NCBI RefSeq assembly: GCF_027744825.2
Contig: NC_071334.1
Coordinates: forward strand, 59,959,437-60,023,436
DNA from: Synchiropus splendidus
Lineage: Eukaryota > Chordata > Actinopteri > Syngnathiformes > Callionymidae
DNA: 64,000 bases
Direction of reading: 5' to 3'
In this document: one piece after another, positions 48,014 through 61,213 of the stretch
How positions within the stretch are numbered: the first letter of the stretch is position 1
Layout of the letters: every line of letters begins with the position of its first letter
Made by a program: the position numbers and the translations under genes
Notes under the pieces: generated by a model
What the model was told of the DNA's origin: nothing
The model's input: only the letters and a program-made list of their open reading frames with translations
Databases searched by the model: none

Positions 48014-48839
48014 CACTCAGGAGAATAGATCCTGACAAGCATATCTTCAGCAGCTTAACACCCCAGCCATCTCTTAATTAGTGGAAATGAAGACTTGCAT
48101 GGGAAATAACTCGTCCCAAATTCGTTCAAATTGGTCGACACGCTTGAGATTTTAAAGTATGGAGACTTTCATCGTGCCCAAGCTGCATTTCTGAAAGGTA
48201 ACCAGATTGCTGAGCATATCCAGATGTGAATTAGTGGCAGTGTAGCCTTAAATGTTCACAAGATTTCACAACATTTACTACACAATGGCCATCACCATCA
48301 TGATCATCACAATGCTTAAAGAGATTTTTTTCCCCTTTTGTAATGAAATCTCATTTGTGTAGAGCATCACTGCATCAAAACAAAATTTAAAATGTCAGAA
48401 AGAAATCCCACACTCCCCAAATTTGTTGCTATTTCTGGAAAACTGTTCATCTTTCAGCTGATCAAAAGCATTATAAACACTTTGGAAAACATGAAGAAAA
48501 GTGACCCCTGTCTTACTGATATGTGCAGTGTTTATGCGCAGCTCTTTCCCACAGTGAATATGCTTGTTATGGTCATGCAGAGAGCTGTAGCCCGACTCGT
48601 AGCTCGATAAAGCCACAGAGTCCAACCCGGATTTACCTGCAGCAAATATTGACCATGTCACCTTTGTCACAAGGGGCGGCACTGTGAGCTCTTCAGTCCT
48701 CCTGATTCAACTGTAGAATATAAAGAAAGAGCTGAGAGGTAGCAAAGAGACATTCTCTGACTGCTGTATAGGACTCTGTTCTCTGCCCTTATACTGAATG
48801 ATCAACTAGTTTAACTAGTCGATCATGCATTTTTGCGCA

Positions 48840-49130
48840 CTTTAAAGAAGGGCAGAGCAGACTGTTCCTGCTAGGAGGCCGAGGTCCTTTGGGGTGCTGG
48901 GAATGCTCCTGCGGACCCTCTAGGGCTCGTCTATGACTCTTCTATGGATTTGTCTGCTGGGCTGGAAGTAATTCCCACCAAGGCAAGAAGAGGCTTGACT
49001 GACTAGTTAAGAAGGCCCACACTGTTCTGGGCTGCACTCAGTGGAGGACTTTGGAGACAAGAGGACTGTGGCCAAGTTGCTCCAGGCCTTTCTCACTGAC
49101 ACGGTTCTGGTTCTCAAACCGGTGATGTAC
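48840..49130 (+). mobile_element. Possible LINE 3' region fragment
   Basis: The order of words (CTAGTTAAGAAGGCCCACAC, TTCTGGGCTGCACTCAGTGG, GGACTTTGGAGACAAGAGGA, GTGGCCAAGTTGCTCCAGGC) recalls the region just upstream of the C-terminus in the LINE type also found at 37.6 kb. It does not overlap that copy, so it cannot be aligned within the window. Confidence 0.4.
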
Positions 49131-49720
49131 GCAACTTTAAGAACCTCTGTGCTTTCTACAGTACTAGGTCACATTCAAACTAGTTCTGTGACCTTTAGAG
49201 GTGAAGTGAATCCAAAAGCGGAAGTCCAAAAACAGTATAGAGCTCATAAGAGTTTATTCACAAATAATCCACATTCTTAGGGTGTCAGCAGACAAAGAAC
49301 ACAAACAAACAAAAACAGGAACAAAGGGAATCACTATCATGGAGGGAACATAACGCAAGAGGCTGGGAACAATTGGAGGCACAGGCACCAACTGCATTAA
49401 ACAAAGAAAAAAAAAGAGTCACTTTCTCAACAAAAAACGTAACCAACGCCAGGAGAGATCACAAGAATATCCACAAGAATAGGTCCAGGATACACAAGTA
49501 GCAATTTGCCCTAATGCCTAGTCAGACGACAAGATCACTTGGCGGTGCGTTCAGGGAAACTCCGCCAACTTGACTTCAATGTTGTGATTGCAAATTGCCT
49601 CCAGCAGTTTGGCCAGCATCTCAGACATAAAGCACAAAAAACAGGAGCAGGAAACAGGAAGTGGGAGGGCAAAATAAACAACCAGAAGACAGACTATGAA
49701 GTCTCATGCATTGGAATATA
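49131..49720. other. Intergenic sequence, possibly repeat-derived
   Basis: A-rich sequence with no recognised exon. Its low-complexity, poly-A-like blocks suggest repeat origin, but no class can be assigned. Confidence 0.35.
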
Positions 49721-50358
49721 AGGGCGCTTTCACACCACGGGTTCTGTCTCGAGACAAAGCTCTTTCGGCTCAGAAGTCTGAGATGTGAACACAAGTGAGT
49801 CGGGTTTTGGCTGCGGACCTGATCCCCACTAGAGACCTGCACTTTGTCTCAGGATACTCTCAGTGGGTTGCTCAGCGGGTGGTGACCTTCTCGCCTCAGG
49901 CGACTCAGCGCTAGATGCCGGAAACTATGTGTACAGCGCGACTCCACACAAACATGATAGACGCCGGGCTGTAAAGGGTCTGATAGCTGTCTGGGCGCAC
50001 AACATTGTTCAAAAACAACTTCTCAAACTCCCAGAACACTGAGGTGTGCAGCCAGGAGCTGCGGGAAAATTGAGGACAGCGACAGCTATTTCCTTGTAAA
50101 ATAAACATGACAAGACTCTTTCATGTTTCGTTTTGGCTGTGAAACGCCACATTCTGTTACAGCCGTGGCGGAGCTCCGTCATCAGTTCAGTTCTGAGGTG
50201 AGGACGACTCACAATGTTAAGAACTGACAGAGAAATGAGGCAGTTAAGCCAGTGGTGGGAAATAGGTTGTCGCTAATGTGCTTTTAGAATGATATATAAG
50301 TAGATTTCAGAGCGTATACCAATGAACTCGAACCAAAATGAGGTGGACTCCCACCATA
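49721..50358. repeat. Possible DNA-transposon remnant
   Basis: It begins AGGGCGCTTTCACACC, a terminus I recall from abundant fish DNA elements, and ends near GAACTCGAACCAAAATGAGG, a word often found close to such termini. The terminal inverted repeat is not clear, so the boundaries are guesses. Confidence 0.3.
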
Positions 50359-50708
50359 TCATCTACTAAGACTTTTTAAAATAACTTAACTGATGACGAG
50401 GAGCATAGAAGAAGAGGGTACTATTAGCAACCATGTGCTAATGCCTCTCCAAACTCAGTGATGAAGGAAGAAAATGTACATGACGCTGAAACTTCAAGAC
50501 ACAACCTGAAGGATATGACACAGGCACAAGTATACAGACAGTTCCTCACAATCTCTGATCAGGAAAATAGGGAAAGTGGGACTAAGGTGCAGAAACAGGT
50601 CTGTGGGAGTTATTGAAAGGGTGAGTATTGGCGGGATGCTGAAGTTTGAGTGTTCTCAATCTGATCTGACTTGCATCCCATAAAGTACCTACCAAAGGTC
50701 ATGATGAA

Positions 50709-50893
50709 AATGCTCCAGCGCCAGCTGACTATGTGTGTGCATGGGTATGTTTTGCCATACTTGTGAGTGCCATGTCTTGACAAGGCACCATCTTGTGAGG
50801 ACACTTTAGACTCTAAAATCTAAAGTTTAGACGTTTTAACCCTCTAAAGTTTAGAGGGTTAAAACATCAGTTGTAGTAAAACAGTTCTTCATT
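50709..50893 (-). repeat. Interspersed repeat copy, inverted partner of 53339-53525
   Basis: The reverse complement matches 53339-53525 almost throughout. Shared blocks include CAGCTGGCGCTGGAGCATT, CACAAGTATGGCAAAACA, CTTGTCAAGACATGGCACTC and GTGTCCTCACAAGATGGTGC. It also carries the 37-base palindrome (50831-50867, one arm mismatch). Both copies therefore encode the same chance peptide start, MSSQDGALSRHGTHKYGKT. Confidence 0.9.
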
Positions 50894-52984
50894 TGCTCCT
50901 TCTCGAAATCTATGGTATGTTAAAAGAAGCCTTAACTGACACTGTACGTGATGTATCGGGAGCAATATAAATTGCAAAGAAATGTAAGTCGTACAAATGT
51001 GAAATGTAATTGCGATGTAGGAGAAGTGATGGAACTAAACATTCATTCATTCAAGTGCAGTCATATCAGTGACAGAAGCTTATCTTCCAGCCCGTTTTTC
51101 TCCAACCTCACTCTGAGACAGATACATTTTCAGAAGTGTAGTTCATCTTTAAAATCTCTGTCTCGTAATGTCCAGTAGCTTTCTCTGAATTTGTTGTGCG
51201 GCAGAAGACTGGTGGGTCAGCACCTCTGGAGGCCGTAACAGGAAAAGTCAGACCGCAATGAATCTGGTCTCTTTCTTTTAAACGTCAATCCTTCCCTTTC
51301 CAACGACCTTTGTTTCCTTTTGAATGGAAAGCACACTGCGCTGCGAATTCAAAATGACATATTTACATAATCTAGATTAACTGTAGAGGTGTGTGGGGGA
51401 CTTGGGTTAATTGGGCATTGATGAAATGATTAAGGTGAATTTCACAGTTGGGTTCTGAGCAAAACGCTGTTGCACATTTCATCGCTCCTTTTCTCCCGCA
51501 GCACATTGGGAATACACCTATGTTTGGGTGAAGATAAAACAGAACAAAGCAAATCAGAGAGTTTCATTAAGTACATTATTTACACTTGTTTTTTCATTTT
51601 TTTTAAATACATTTGTCAATCAATTACTGGTGTCAGTCACCAAGGATGTGTGTGTTTGAGATTAATGAGGAAGCATGGTTGAAAAATGGTGCTGTCATTT
51701 CAGATTATACGGAGTGACAAGCCTCACAGCTTCCCATCATAGATTTATATCTGAACAAAACTTGCACACTCCTGCCAATTTCCTGCTTCAGTGAACGTGC
51801 TCCTCAATGCAACAGGCGTGTCAAAGTGTTTTGTGGAAGTGGGTTTTGGCACTCCTCCAAATAAAATATATCTACATGCTTAAATGAGACCAATATACTG
51901 TTATGCTCATTGACGTTGAGGAGGTTTCCTCTGTAATAAATAGAAAAGATTAAACATGAAATATCTCCTCCCACGGCCCCTGAATTGAACTAAATTATTA
52001 GGATGTGCCACTTCACCATCTTGGAACTGAAACCTTTAAGGAACTTTATCATAACAAAATGACAGGATCACATCTGCTGCTCACAGAAGACAAAATGCCC
52101 CAACTGTTTTAGGACGGTTTGGAGTGGGATTTACTCAGCCATCATTTTTATTGTCATCAGTTCAATAGATGAAAAAACTCCACCTTCTGCTTCCTTGTTT
52201 CTGTGTCGAGCTCTTGAGCGGCTGCATTCCATTCCACATCACAGTTGAGGTTGGGATCAATCGGCTCTTCAGGCCGGTGAAGCTTTGTAGTCGTAAATAT
52301 TGAAGGTGTTTAATGGTTTTCAGAGCCGATTATTGGAACAAATTCACCCTTAACACACCCCAGGCACAAGGATTCTCTCACAGGCTGTCTTGTAAAAGTA
52401 AAGATAATTGTACATTGAGGACAAAACACGATTATCGTGATGTTTGTAGTCTTTTCTATAGGGTTTAAGTCAAGCGGTGAAGGTCTTTTTTCTTTTTTCA
52501 GTACAGTATAGTTACGATTCTCTGATCAGCTCTTTCTTCTCTTCACGGTTACGGACTGTCTCACCAGGTACAGATTTTGAAAACACTGAGATATTAATTT
52601 CCCCTCGATTTTGATACACTGCGAAGCAAAACACTGCAGATTCACTAGGCTGTACAGACCACTGGACATTGTACCCATGGTCAGATGTTCGAAATCCCAT
52701 TTTAAAGGCACAGCTCAGGTGTGCCTTCATACATATCCGCGGATCCATATCCATCCACCCATGTACTCACAGAGTCAAATGTCACTGGCTGATGTCTACT
52801 TCATAATTGCCTGCTGGGTTGCAGTGGAGGTTTCTCAATCCATCTTTATTCATGCTTTATTTTGCAAATGGCTCAAATGAAACTTGATGTTTCAATTGAT
52901 ATTCTGGATCCACTCTGATATTTTTATTTGAAAACAAAACAAAAAAAAGTAAATAAAATAAAACGAAAGACTAACAAAACAAAA
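50894..52984. other. Spacer between inverted repeat copies
   Basis: No exon or RNA gene was recognised. Open frames are below 90 codons. An A-rich run is at 52935-52980. Confidence 0.5.
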
Positions 52985-53525
52985 CAGTACAATGCTTTCA
53001 CCAGTCTGTCCTTCTTAACTTAACCAACCAAAACAAATGGCTAACATTAACCTCTGACTCTGACTCAAACTTATACTTAATGATAATGACCCACTTATTT
53101 TGATGTCTTCATCCTCAAATCGAGGCTTTGATTTGTGGGGTTCAGCCAAATGGGTAATGTGTTGTCAAGAATTGGTACCTACAAGTGAAAATCGACCAGT
53201 TACACACATGTTGGTTTCACTGTTTTTGTGAAGATCTCTCATTGACATAATGCTTTTCCCCAGCGTCTCACTCATAACTTAACCATCGCAAACACATGGC
53301 TAACCTTAACCAGGTCTCTGAACTAAACTTACACCTAATGATAATGAACTACTTTTACTACTACTGACGTTTTAACCCTCTAAACTTTAGAGGGTTAAAA
53401 CGTCTAAACTTTAGACTTTAGAGTCTAAAGTGTCCTCACAAGATGGTGCCTTGTCAAGACATGGCACTCACAAGTATGGCAAAACACGCCCGTGCACACA
53501 CATGCTCAGCTGGCGCTGGAGCATT
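52985..53525 (+). repeat. Interspersed repeat tandem pair without the minisatellite
   Basis: Two consecutive related units, about 52985-53215 and 53216-53525, carry CTTAACTTAACCAACC, TCTTCATCCTCAAATCGAGG, GTCAAGAATTGGTACCTAC, TTTCCCCAGCGTCTCACTC and TCCTCACAAGATGGTGCC. This is the order seen at 12470-13531. Where the 12.6-kb locus has its minisatellite, this copy has only about 40 bases (GATTTGTGGGGTTCAGCC to GGGTAATGTG). It also contains a 37-base perfect palindrome at 53367-53403. Confidence 0.85.
53367..53403. repeat. Perfect palindrome, 18-base arms, 1-base centre
   Basis: The left arm is ACGTTTTAACCCTCTAAA and the right arm is its exact reverse complement, separated by a single C. The inverted partner copy has the same structure at 50831-50867 with one mismatch. 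Confidence 0.95.
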
Positions 53526-55334
53526 CAATTTCACTTTATACTCAGTTCCCTCCAAAAACTCCCCATGCTGCTTGTGAAGCATCAGAACTGGATGCATCGG
53601 AAGGAGCCTTGTTAATCAGTTTGTACAGTCTTTCTCTGTTCCACTGGAGTCTTCAGACTCGATCGGCCCGTATTGATCTCAACCTTCAATACACAGAGTC
53701 CTGTAAATCCACTGAAAAGCCTCACCTGGAGTGTGTAAACAAGATAGTCGGCTCGACGGTAATTCCTCAGGCTCCCCTTGTGCGTTTTCAGAAACACTTT
53801 GTAAAATATGAATTGAAAGCAACACCCAGAAGAAGCTCCAACCACTTCCCCTGTATCGTACATCATTGATTCTAAAGTCTGCTGGTATCGGCTTTTAAGT
53901 GCGCCTCAGAGCTGACAGGGACATGATCAGTAGCAGGATTCACGCTGGCACACACACACACACACACACACAAGTCACTCTTTGCTCCTTTCTGAGGAAG
54001 TTGAAGATGCTCTTAAGCAAAAGACTCAAAAAGATCAAACAGGACGTGTGGCCTTATAGAACTCATATAATGCGTCCTCTATAATTCCATGTGGAATATA
54101 TTGAAACATTGTGTTTCTCAGATGAAGCTTAGACATGAAAATATATGCCGATTGACATTTGGCAAGTCATCAATATGCTGATATGAGTGACATTTCCCAT
54201 GAGGGTGTGCGTGAGTGTTCATGCATGCGTGTCATGTGGGGACCTTTACTGCACATATGCGTGTTTAAAAGCAGTTCCAAATGATCAGTGGTGTTTAGAA
54301 ATGCAGCCAAACCTCTAATCACACTTTGGTATAGCTGCATGTGCAGGGGGAGTAAGGATGAAGCGAAACCACCAAGCAGGACAGAAACTGAGTCAACACC
54401 AGAAACTGTCAGGTTTCTCTAAGCAGGGAGAGAATTTGCAGCATCACTCACTTACCTGTGGGAACAATAGACAATAGTGGGTATTGTTATTTTTCTGAGA
54501 AGCACCGAACAAAGAAAGAAAGAAAAAAGTCATTGGAAGGGCGAACATGAATGAGCGAGTGTGGCTGCTTGGAACCGGTGGATTATGTCTGAGGACAAAA
54601 AGATGACGTAGCTGAACACGTACACTCACGCAAATGCAACGTTGTTTGTAAACAAGTAAAGTGCCTTGATACTTGTCACCGGCAGTTTATTGAAAAAAAA
54701 AAGCAGGTGCAACTATATTTCAATGTGTGTTGATGGAAGGCCTCCATGCTGCTTATTTGTGTCTGCTTCATAAATGCTTGATCAGAAAAATTACAATACC
54801 AGAACAAGCTCTTTCAAAGAAAGGGACATCATCACCATATAGTCCATTCAGTGCTACAAGTTCCAACTTCAGCATCAGAGGATTCCTGTTGCGATGCGCC
54901 CACCTGGCAAGGCATAAATCAAGACTTCAAGGTTGAAGTGGCATCACAGTTTCACGACAAATGATGACCACTAAATGTAAACTATGTTCCTTTATGTTCT
55001 GTAAACACTGTAGATTACAAAATAAATGTCAGTTTTAGTCAATACAATAGCCTTTCTGTTTATTTGAATGTAAAAGATAAGAAGAGTCTTCCAGGTGAAA
55101 CAATTTATATTTAGCATATATTTGAAAAAGGAAAAAGCAAGAGCCTAATGAAGCACAACAAGGCGTTTTGATTGATAACTCAAATGTTTTCTTTTTTACA
55201 TCTCAAACCAAAGTGGTTCAAAGCCAAGTGAGTGGTGGGAAGGATGAGGATCAGCACCTCGAATTGTGAGATGTCTCTTTGTTGTTGGGTAAAGACGATG
55301 TGCTAGTGCAGGTCTGTAATGCAAAGACCTAAAT
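53526..55334. other. Intergenic sequence, nothing recognised
   Basis: It includes a (CA)n microsatellite at 53949-53972. The frame at 53492-53869 (125 codons) starts inside the interspersed repeat and has no motif. Confidence 0.5.
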
Positions 55335-55638
55335 TCCATCCATCCATGCATCATCCATTCTTTCATCCATCCATGCATCCATCGGTCCATCCATACATCA
55401 TCCATTCATTCAACCATCCATGCATTCATGCACCCATGCATCCATCATCCATCCATCCATGCATCCATTCATCCATGCATCCATCCATCCATGCATCCAT
55501 TCATCCATCCATCCATCCATGCATCCATCCATCCATCCATCCATCCATGCATCCATCCATCCATGCATCCATCCATCCATCCATCCATCCATGCATCCAT
55601 CCATCCATGCATCCATCCATCCATCCATCCATCCATCC
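55335..55638. repeat. (CATC)n array with ATGC interruptions
   Basis: About 300 bases of CATC/ATCC tetranucleotides with regularly spaced GCATCCAT variants. Frames through it give His/Pro/Ser/Ile repeat peptides on one strand and Met/Asp/Gly/Trp peptides on the other; these are artefacts. The unit on the minus strand is GATG, the same as the Rex3 tail. Confidence 0.97.
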
Positions 55639-58600
55639 TGGATTGCAGGAGTTGCAGCTTCAAAAGGGAGCACCAAACCTCCTCTTCTATCGCCCAGCAG
55701 CACTGACTCTGGGATGACCCTGAGACAGTCCGAGGCCACTTGTTGAGTTTTCTCCTTTATAAGCACCAACATCTTACGTCTCCATCCCCTTCCATTTCCA
55801 GGTTAAGCACTGACATTAACAATGAACTGGGCAAGAACGTGTTGGACAGCAAATGAGTGATGAGTTAATAAGGTTCCATGAAACAGTGTACAGCTCAGAA
55901 GCCACTGCCTGGCACTGTCTGCAATATAATCTTTAGATGGCTTGAACGACTACGTCAATAAAACCTCACATCTGAAAATTGGGAGACTATTAGATAACAG
56001 CTCATTCCCCCATCACCAGCAAACACAGTGCTCTTCGTAGGTCAAAATACTGTCCTGTTTAGTGATCTAGTTTGGGTGTGTTTCATGTTGTGCTGATGTT
56101 CTCAGACCAGAGTTGGCCCCTGGGCCTTGAGTTTGACACATATGTTGAATTTTCCAGTCATGAGTGCAGTGAGGACAGGCTAATCGGTGTGATATTGATG
56201 ATTCATAACTAAATAATTTAACTAAATATGAAATCAAGTGAATTACAGGTACTGTTTTGTAATCGTTTCAGCACTATTCGCCCATGCTTGCTGTCATCCA
56301 AGGGAACACATGACTCTGCTGCCATTCTGACACACACACACAGCTTCTTCTTGAATCAATGTCAGCAACACTTCACCAATCAGAGACAGAATGAAGCAGC
56401 GGTGGAGCACAGCGATAAAGCCATAAATGATAAGGTGAACTCTCCCACTGTTCTGTGGTTCTGGCTATCTGTGAAATCAACCTTGCGATGCTACAGCTGC
56501 ACTAGATCGAACCAAACCTGATATCTGACCACACATCCCTCATAAAGACAGTCAGCTAAAACAAAAAAAACGTGAGAGATCATCCCCCTCTCACAGGTGA
56601 CTGACTTCAACATAATGGCGGAAGACCTCCCACGTCTCGTGGTTTATCATTGTAGTGTGAATTGACAGCTTGTCTGCATTCTTTTGCCTTCCAGCTGTCT
56701 TCCTGACAGACTTCCCACCACTTTTGCTTCACAGATTCTCAGAGCTAAATTCATTGTTGGTGTTGTTTTTGGTTGCATCTCATGGTTTTCCATTCATTTT
56801 CTCCTTTTTCTTTTTCTCTGCCTTTTCCCGCAACAATTTTAACTGTAATTACATTAAGGCAACCCAGAAACAAATCTCAAACTGTCAAAAACACCACCTG
56901 TGGCTGGGCCTGATTTCATGCTGGTCATTGAAAGACTTGAGGTCCAACTTCACAGCTTATCTCCAGTCAGCTTTTGTTTAGTACAGCCTTGGACAGAACG
57001 TCATCTACATCTCACTGCTTTATAAAGCTTCAGATCAGATCTTTTACCAAGAGGGTTGTCTCTAAACCTGTTGTCTGCAAGTTGGCAAAGTTTCAAAGTC
57101 CTCTCATCACACTGCATGATTCTATGCAGTTATTACTTGTTAGCGTTTCAAGTGTTTTCAATTCTGCCCTCCAGTCTAAAGCATAATATTATCTCTATTG
57201 GGTTTGCCACCTTTTATACATTCATGTTTGAATATGTGAGAAAGAGCTTTACAAACCAAGATGAATTGAATTGCACTTGACATACAATGCTTGCTGCAGA
57301 TGATGTTATTCTCACGCAATTTTTCATGAAGAAGTGTGACATTTTCATTCTGCCCAGGTCATAGAGGACAAAACAGAACCAGAAGAGAAATGCGTGTCAC
57401 GAATAATAACAGATAAACACTGCCATTATAACTGACCTGATGGCAGTCATGCTGCACCGGTGTGTAGTCAAATATGCAACTGCTGTTTTCTGCATCACAG
57501 AGAAACTTGTTGTACATGATATAATCATGTGTGACTTGAATCAAGTGAGCCACTGAAAAAATAAGGAAAAAAAAAAGTGAAGTAAAACTGGCAACATATC
57601 AAAAGACAAACTTCCAAGGTTCCAGATTGCTGATTCAGGAGCTGTAAATCATTTGTCTTTGTCTAGTTTTGAAAATACACGTCAAACATATTACATGATG
57701 TCACTCATAAATGAATTGCAAGCCTCAAATGAAAAAAAAAAAATCAATCACTACCCCATAATAAGCATAAAGCTAAAAACATAACAGAACTTGCCAGTTT
57801 CAGTATCACACTACACGATGAGCCAATTTGCTCTGTTCAGCATGATCGATGTTCATGAGGGTGTGAGAAGTACCACTCACTGTTAGAGCTCCCCATCCAT
57901 CATGTTTGTGTCCTGATAAATCAATGACTTTAGAAAGTTTAATAACCTTGGAAAAATGTGAACAAGATTTTATTTTGCCTACCTGACTGATTAATGCACG
58001 CAATATTCATTTCTTAAACAAAACCATAGAAAAATAATCTCTGCGGCAGTCGCAGGGATCGAGAGGGCAGCGGGAGGACAAACATGATTTCAGCCTTCAT
58101 GCATCAATGCTCTTTCTTGATGAGCTTGTGTGAGCCTAAATACCAAACGCTGCTGTTTTACAGCAAAAATGTGACATTGCAGTGGCTCTGCTTTGAAAAG
58201 TAGCAGTTTGATGAAATAGATCCTGAAATCGTCACAAGATTCTATGGACCTTAAAATCGCTCGAGATGTGTTTGAGAACTCAAACCTGCGTTCAACTACA
58301 AGAGTTGCTGTCTGATAAAAATCTGCACGTTCACACGAAGGGACATCATTTTTCAAAGATGTTATTTTTGTAACCTTAAAGCTTCAACTTCAAAAGTCTT
58401 CAGTGTCAGATGAGGCTTGCGATGATAGCAAATTCATCAAATTTATGTATTATGACATCACCAGGTGGTGCGATACACTGCTTATGCAGATACAGTAAAT
58501 GTCATGCGATGCATGACTTATGTAGATATTTTTTCTGATCTACTGGAGATACTCTTCCTTATCTCTCAGGCAACAAGATGATGCTGGTCATCATTGTCTG

Positions 58601-59434
58601 GGCAGTGAACACCACTGTTGCCTCCACCACAATCCATGGCATATTTTCCTCGCAATTTCTTTGTTTTTTAGCATTCCAACAAGTGGTGCTTGACCATGCC
58701 TCCACCAAGTCCCAGGACGCAGTGAGGCAAAGCACATGCTGCATGTGGACCGTCACAGCAAACGGACACACTGTCACTATCCACAGCGTCACTTTCTGTC
58801 TTCTCTGGTCGAAGAAAACATCTTCATCAGAGTGTGTATATTCCTCATCAGAATCTGAGCCAGTCAAATTTGGTCTCTGTTTGCTCCCGGTTCTGACACC
58901 AGAAATTCAGTTCTTGTGGAAGTCTTGCGAAGTGCGGGTTTGTGGAGCTGGATGCTCGACTCCTGCCTGCCATCGCCTCACACAGCTTCTTCGTCTGACC
59001 TGATCACTTTATAAAGCCTCACTGAAAAGTTTCAGAACACTTTGGAAAACCTGCTTTTCTGAGTCACACGAAATGTGCAATGCTGAGAATCTCGAACGCG
59101 GCTGAATTAGAAAAATGTGGGTTGACTGATAAAAGAGTTTGAAGGCAGCTGATGAGAGGTGAGCTTATCTTTTGTGCTCCGTCCACAAAGATCTTCTGTT
59201 ATTATTTCTGCGGCACAACTCTGTATCTGAATACACTCTTTCTATGATTAAAAAAATATGCTTGCCGACTGCGTGCAAACGTACAGAGACTTTGTTTTTT
59301 TTTAATCACCGCACCAATTGAGGTTCTTTTGTGTATCCTCCTAATTATAAGTCCTCTCTTGTGGATAACAAAAAATAAAAACCTTTTATATACCTAATGC
59401 ACAATCACAATGCAGGCTTTCTATTACACTATCT
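55639..59434. other. Intergenic sequence with one short hAT-like end
   Basis: A block at 56100-56145 (GTTGGCCCCTGGGCCTTGAG then TTTGACACATATG) is inverted relative to the hAT-like end in nefl intron 2. Opposed frames at 58559-59003 (102 and 141 codons) have no convincing domain. Nothing else was recognised. Confidence 0.45.
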
Positions 59435-60563
59435 ACAATTGGAAATTGTTGAAGGATGTTCATGGAGAAGTACAGAGGAGATCAGAAGGAGCTCCATTGT
59501 GTCTGTGTGGACCTGGAGAAAGTGTACGACAGAGTGCCAAGAGAAAGGTTGTGGTATTGTATGAGGAAGTCTGGAGTGGCAGAGAAGTATGTTGGAATGG
59601 TGCATGACATGTGTGCCAGGTGTGAGACAGTGGTGAGGTGTGCTGCAGGTGTCACAGAGGAGTTCAAGGTGGAGGTGGGACTGCACCAAGGCTCAGCTCT
59701 GAGCCCCTTCTTGTTTGGTGATGGACAGGTTGACAGATGAGGTTAGACAAGAAGCCCCTTGGACAATGATGTTTGCAGATGACATTGTGATCTGTGGTGA
59801 GAGCAGGGAGCAAGTGGAAGATAAGCTAGAGAGGTGGAGGTTTGCCTTAGAAAGGAGAGGAATGAAGGCTAGCCGCAGTAAGACGGAATACATGTGTGTG
59901 AATGAGAGGGAGCCAAGTGGACAGGTGAAGTTACAGGATGTAGAGGTAAAGAAGGTAAAGGATTTTAAGTAGTTAGGCTCAACTGTCCAGGGTGATGGAG
60001 AAGTGAAGAAGCGGGTGCAGGCAGGATGGAATCATTGGAGAAAAGTGTCAGGTGTGATGTGTGACAAAAGGCAAGGATGAAAGGGAGGTGTACAAAACAC
60101 TGGTCAGGTCAGCAATGTTGTATGGTTTGGAAACAGTGGCACTGAGGAAAAGACAGGAGGCAGAGCTGGAGGTAGCAGAGATGAAGATGCTGAGCTTCTC
60201 TCTGTGGTGAGCAGGATGGATAGGATCAGGGAGCAGTAGATCAGAGGGACAGCACATGTGGTCAGGTGTTTAGGAGACCAAGTCAGAGAGGCTAGATGGA
60301 GATGGTTTGGACATGTACAGAGGAGAGAGAGCCACTACATTGGTAGGAAGATGTTGAGGTTGGAACTGGCAGGCAGAAGGTGGAGAGGAAGGCCACAGAG
60401 GAAAGTTATGGAGGTGGTGAAGGAGGACATCAGGATTGTAGGTTTGAGAGAAGAGGAAGCAGAGGACAGGGTGAGATGGAGGAGGATGACCCGCTGTGGC
60501 CACCCCTGAAGGGAGAAGTCGAAAGGAAAAGAAAAAGAAGAAGAAGAAGACAATTGGAAATTG
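59435..60563 (+). mobile_element. RTE-like LINE, 5'-truncated, with 14-bp target-site duplication
   Basis: The element body is 59449-60549. Reverse transcriptase motifs are in order: CVDLEKVYDRVPRERLWY, then GLHQGSALSPFLF, then MMFADDIVICGESREQVEDK with the catalytic FADD box, then KTEYMC. Later come WRWFGHVQRR and WRGRPQRKVMEVVKED. At least two frameshifts and an in-frame TAG near 59971 (after KDFK) make it non-functional. It ends in an A/G-rich GAAGAAGAA tail. ACAATTGGAAATTG occurs exactly at 59435-59448 and 60550-60563. The endonuclease part is absent. Confidence 0.92.
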
Positions 60564-61155
60564 ATGAAACAGATAACTAGTTGTAACGGCTGCTTTATAA
60601 ATTTAATAAATGATCCACCTCCAAAGGGTCAGATGAGCCATTAAACCATGGTTATGGGAGCTATGTGCCATCAGACATCTGCAAGTTTCAGGCACACTAT
60701 TCCACTTTTCCGCAGTCATAATTTATTAATATTAGCAACACTCATGCCGAGAGAAGCTAATTTGTATGCTCATTCTCTCACCAGCATTCCTGTCACAGCG
60801 CCGCTTGGGTGAGGGATGCCGTGATAAAACAAGCTTTGTCATCGTCACACGAACCTTATCCTTCACCCAGACAGAGTTAGTCCAAGTGTCAAATGACTTA
60901 CTGATTCCAGCGACCTCATTCATCACCGTTATGGCGGCGTGTGGGGCAGCGAGTGGCGACGTCTGCGGTTTTCCTGCGTGCATAATGGCACTGGGCTGTG
61001 GACACGAGGCTATAAACGCACTTGGCAGGTGCAAGTCTGCGCTCATTTCGGAGAGAGGGAAGTCTATGTGCATGCATGAATTAAAAATACATGCATACTC
61101 AGGAATCTGCGACAAACCAACTTAACGCCTCTCTATTGAATACATGAAAAAATCT

Positions 61156-61213
<58 letters not shown>

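Noticed and set aside
50610..50804. Two frames (here and at 53430-53615) sharing the start MSSQDGALSRHGTHKYGKT
   Set aside because: Both come from the inverted interspersed repeat copies, so the shared peptide is not a conserved gene.
55319..55772. Overlapping His/Pro/Ile and Met/Asp/Gly/Trp repeat frames
   Set aside because: They arise from the CATC tetranucleotide array.
58559..59003. Opposed 102- and 141-codon frames, one starting with an acidic Ser/Asp stretch reminiscent of some transposases
   Set aside because: Only the acidic start is suggestive; no catalytic domain, terminal repeats or splice pattern follow.
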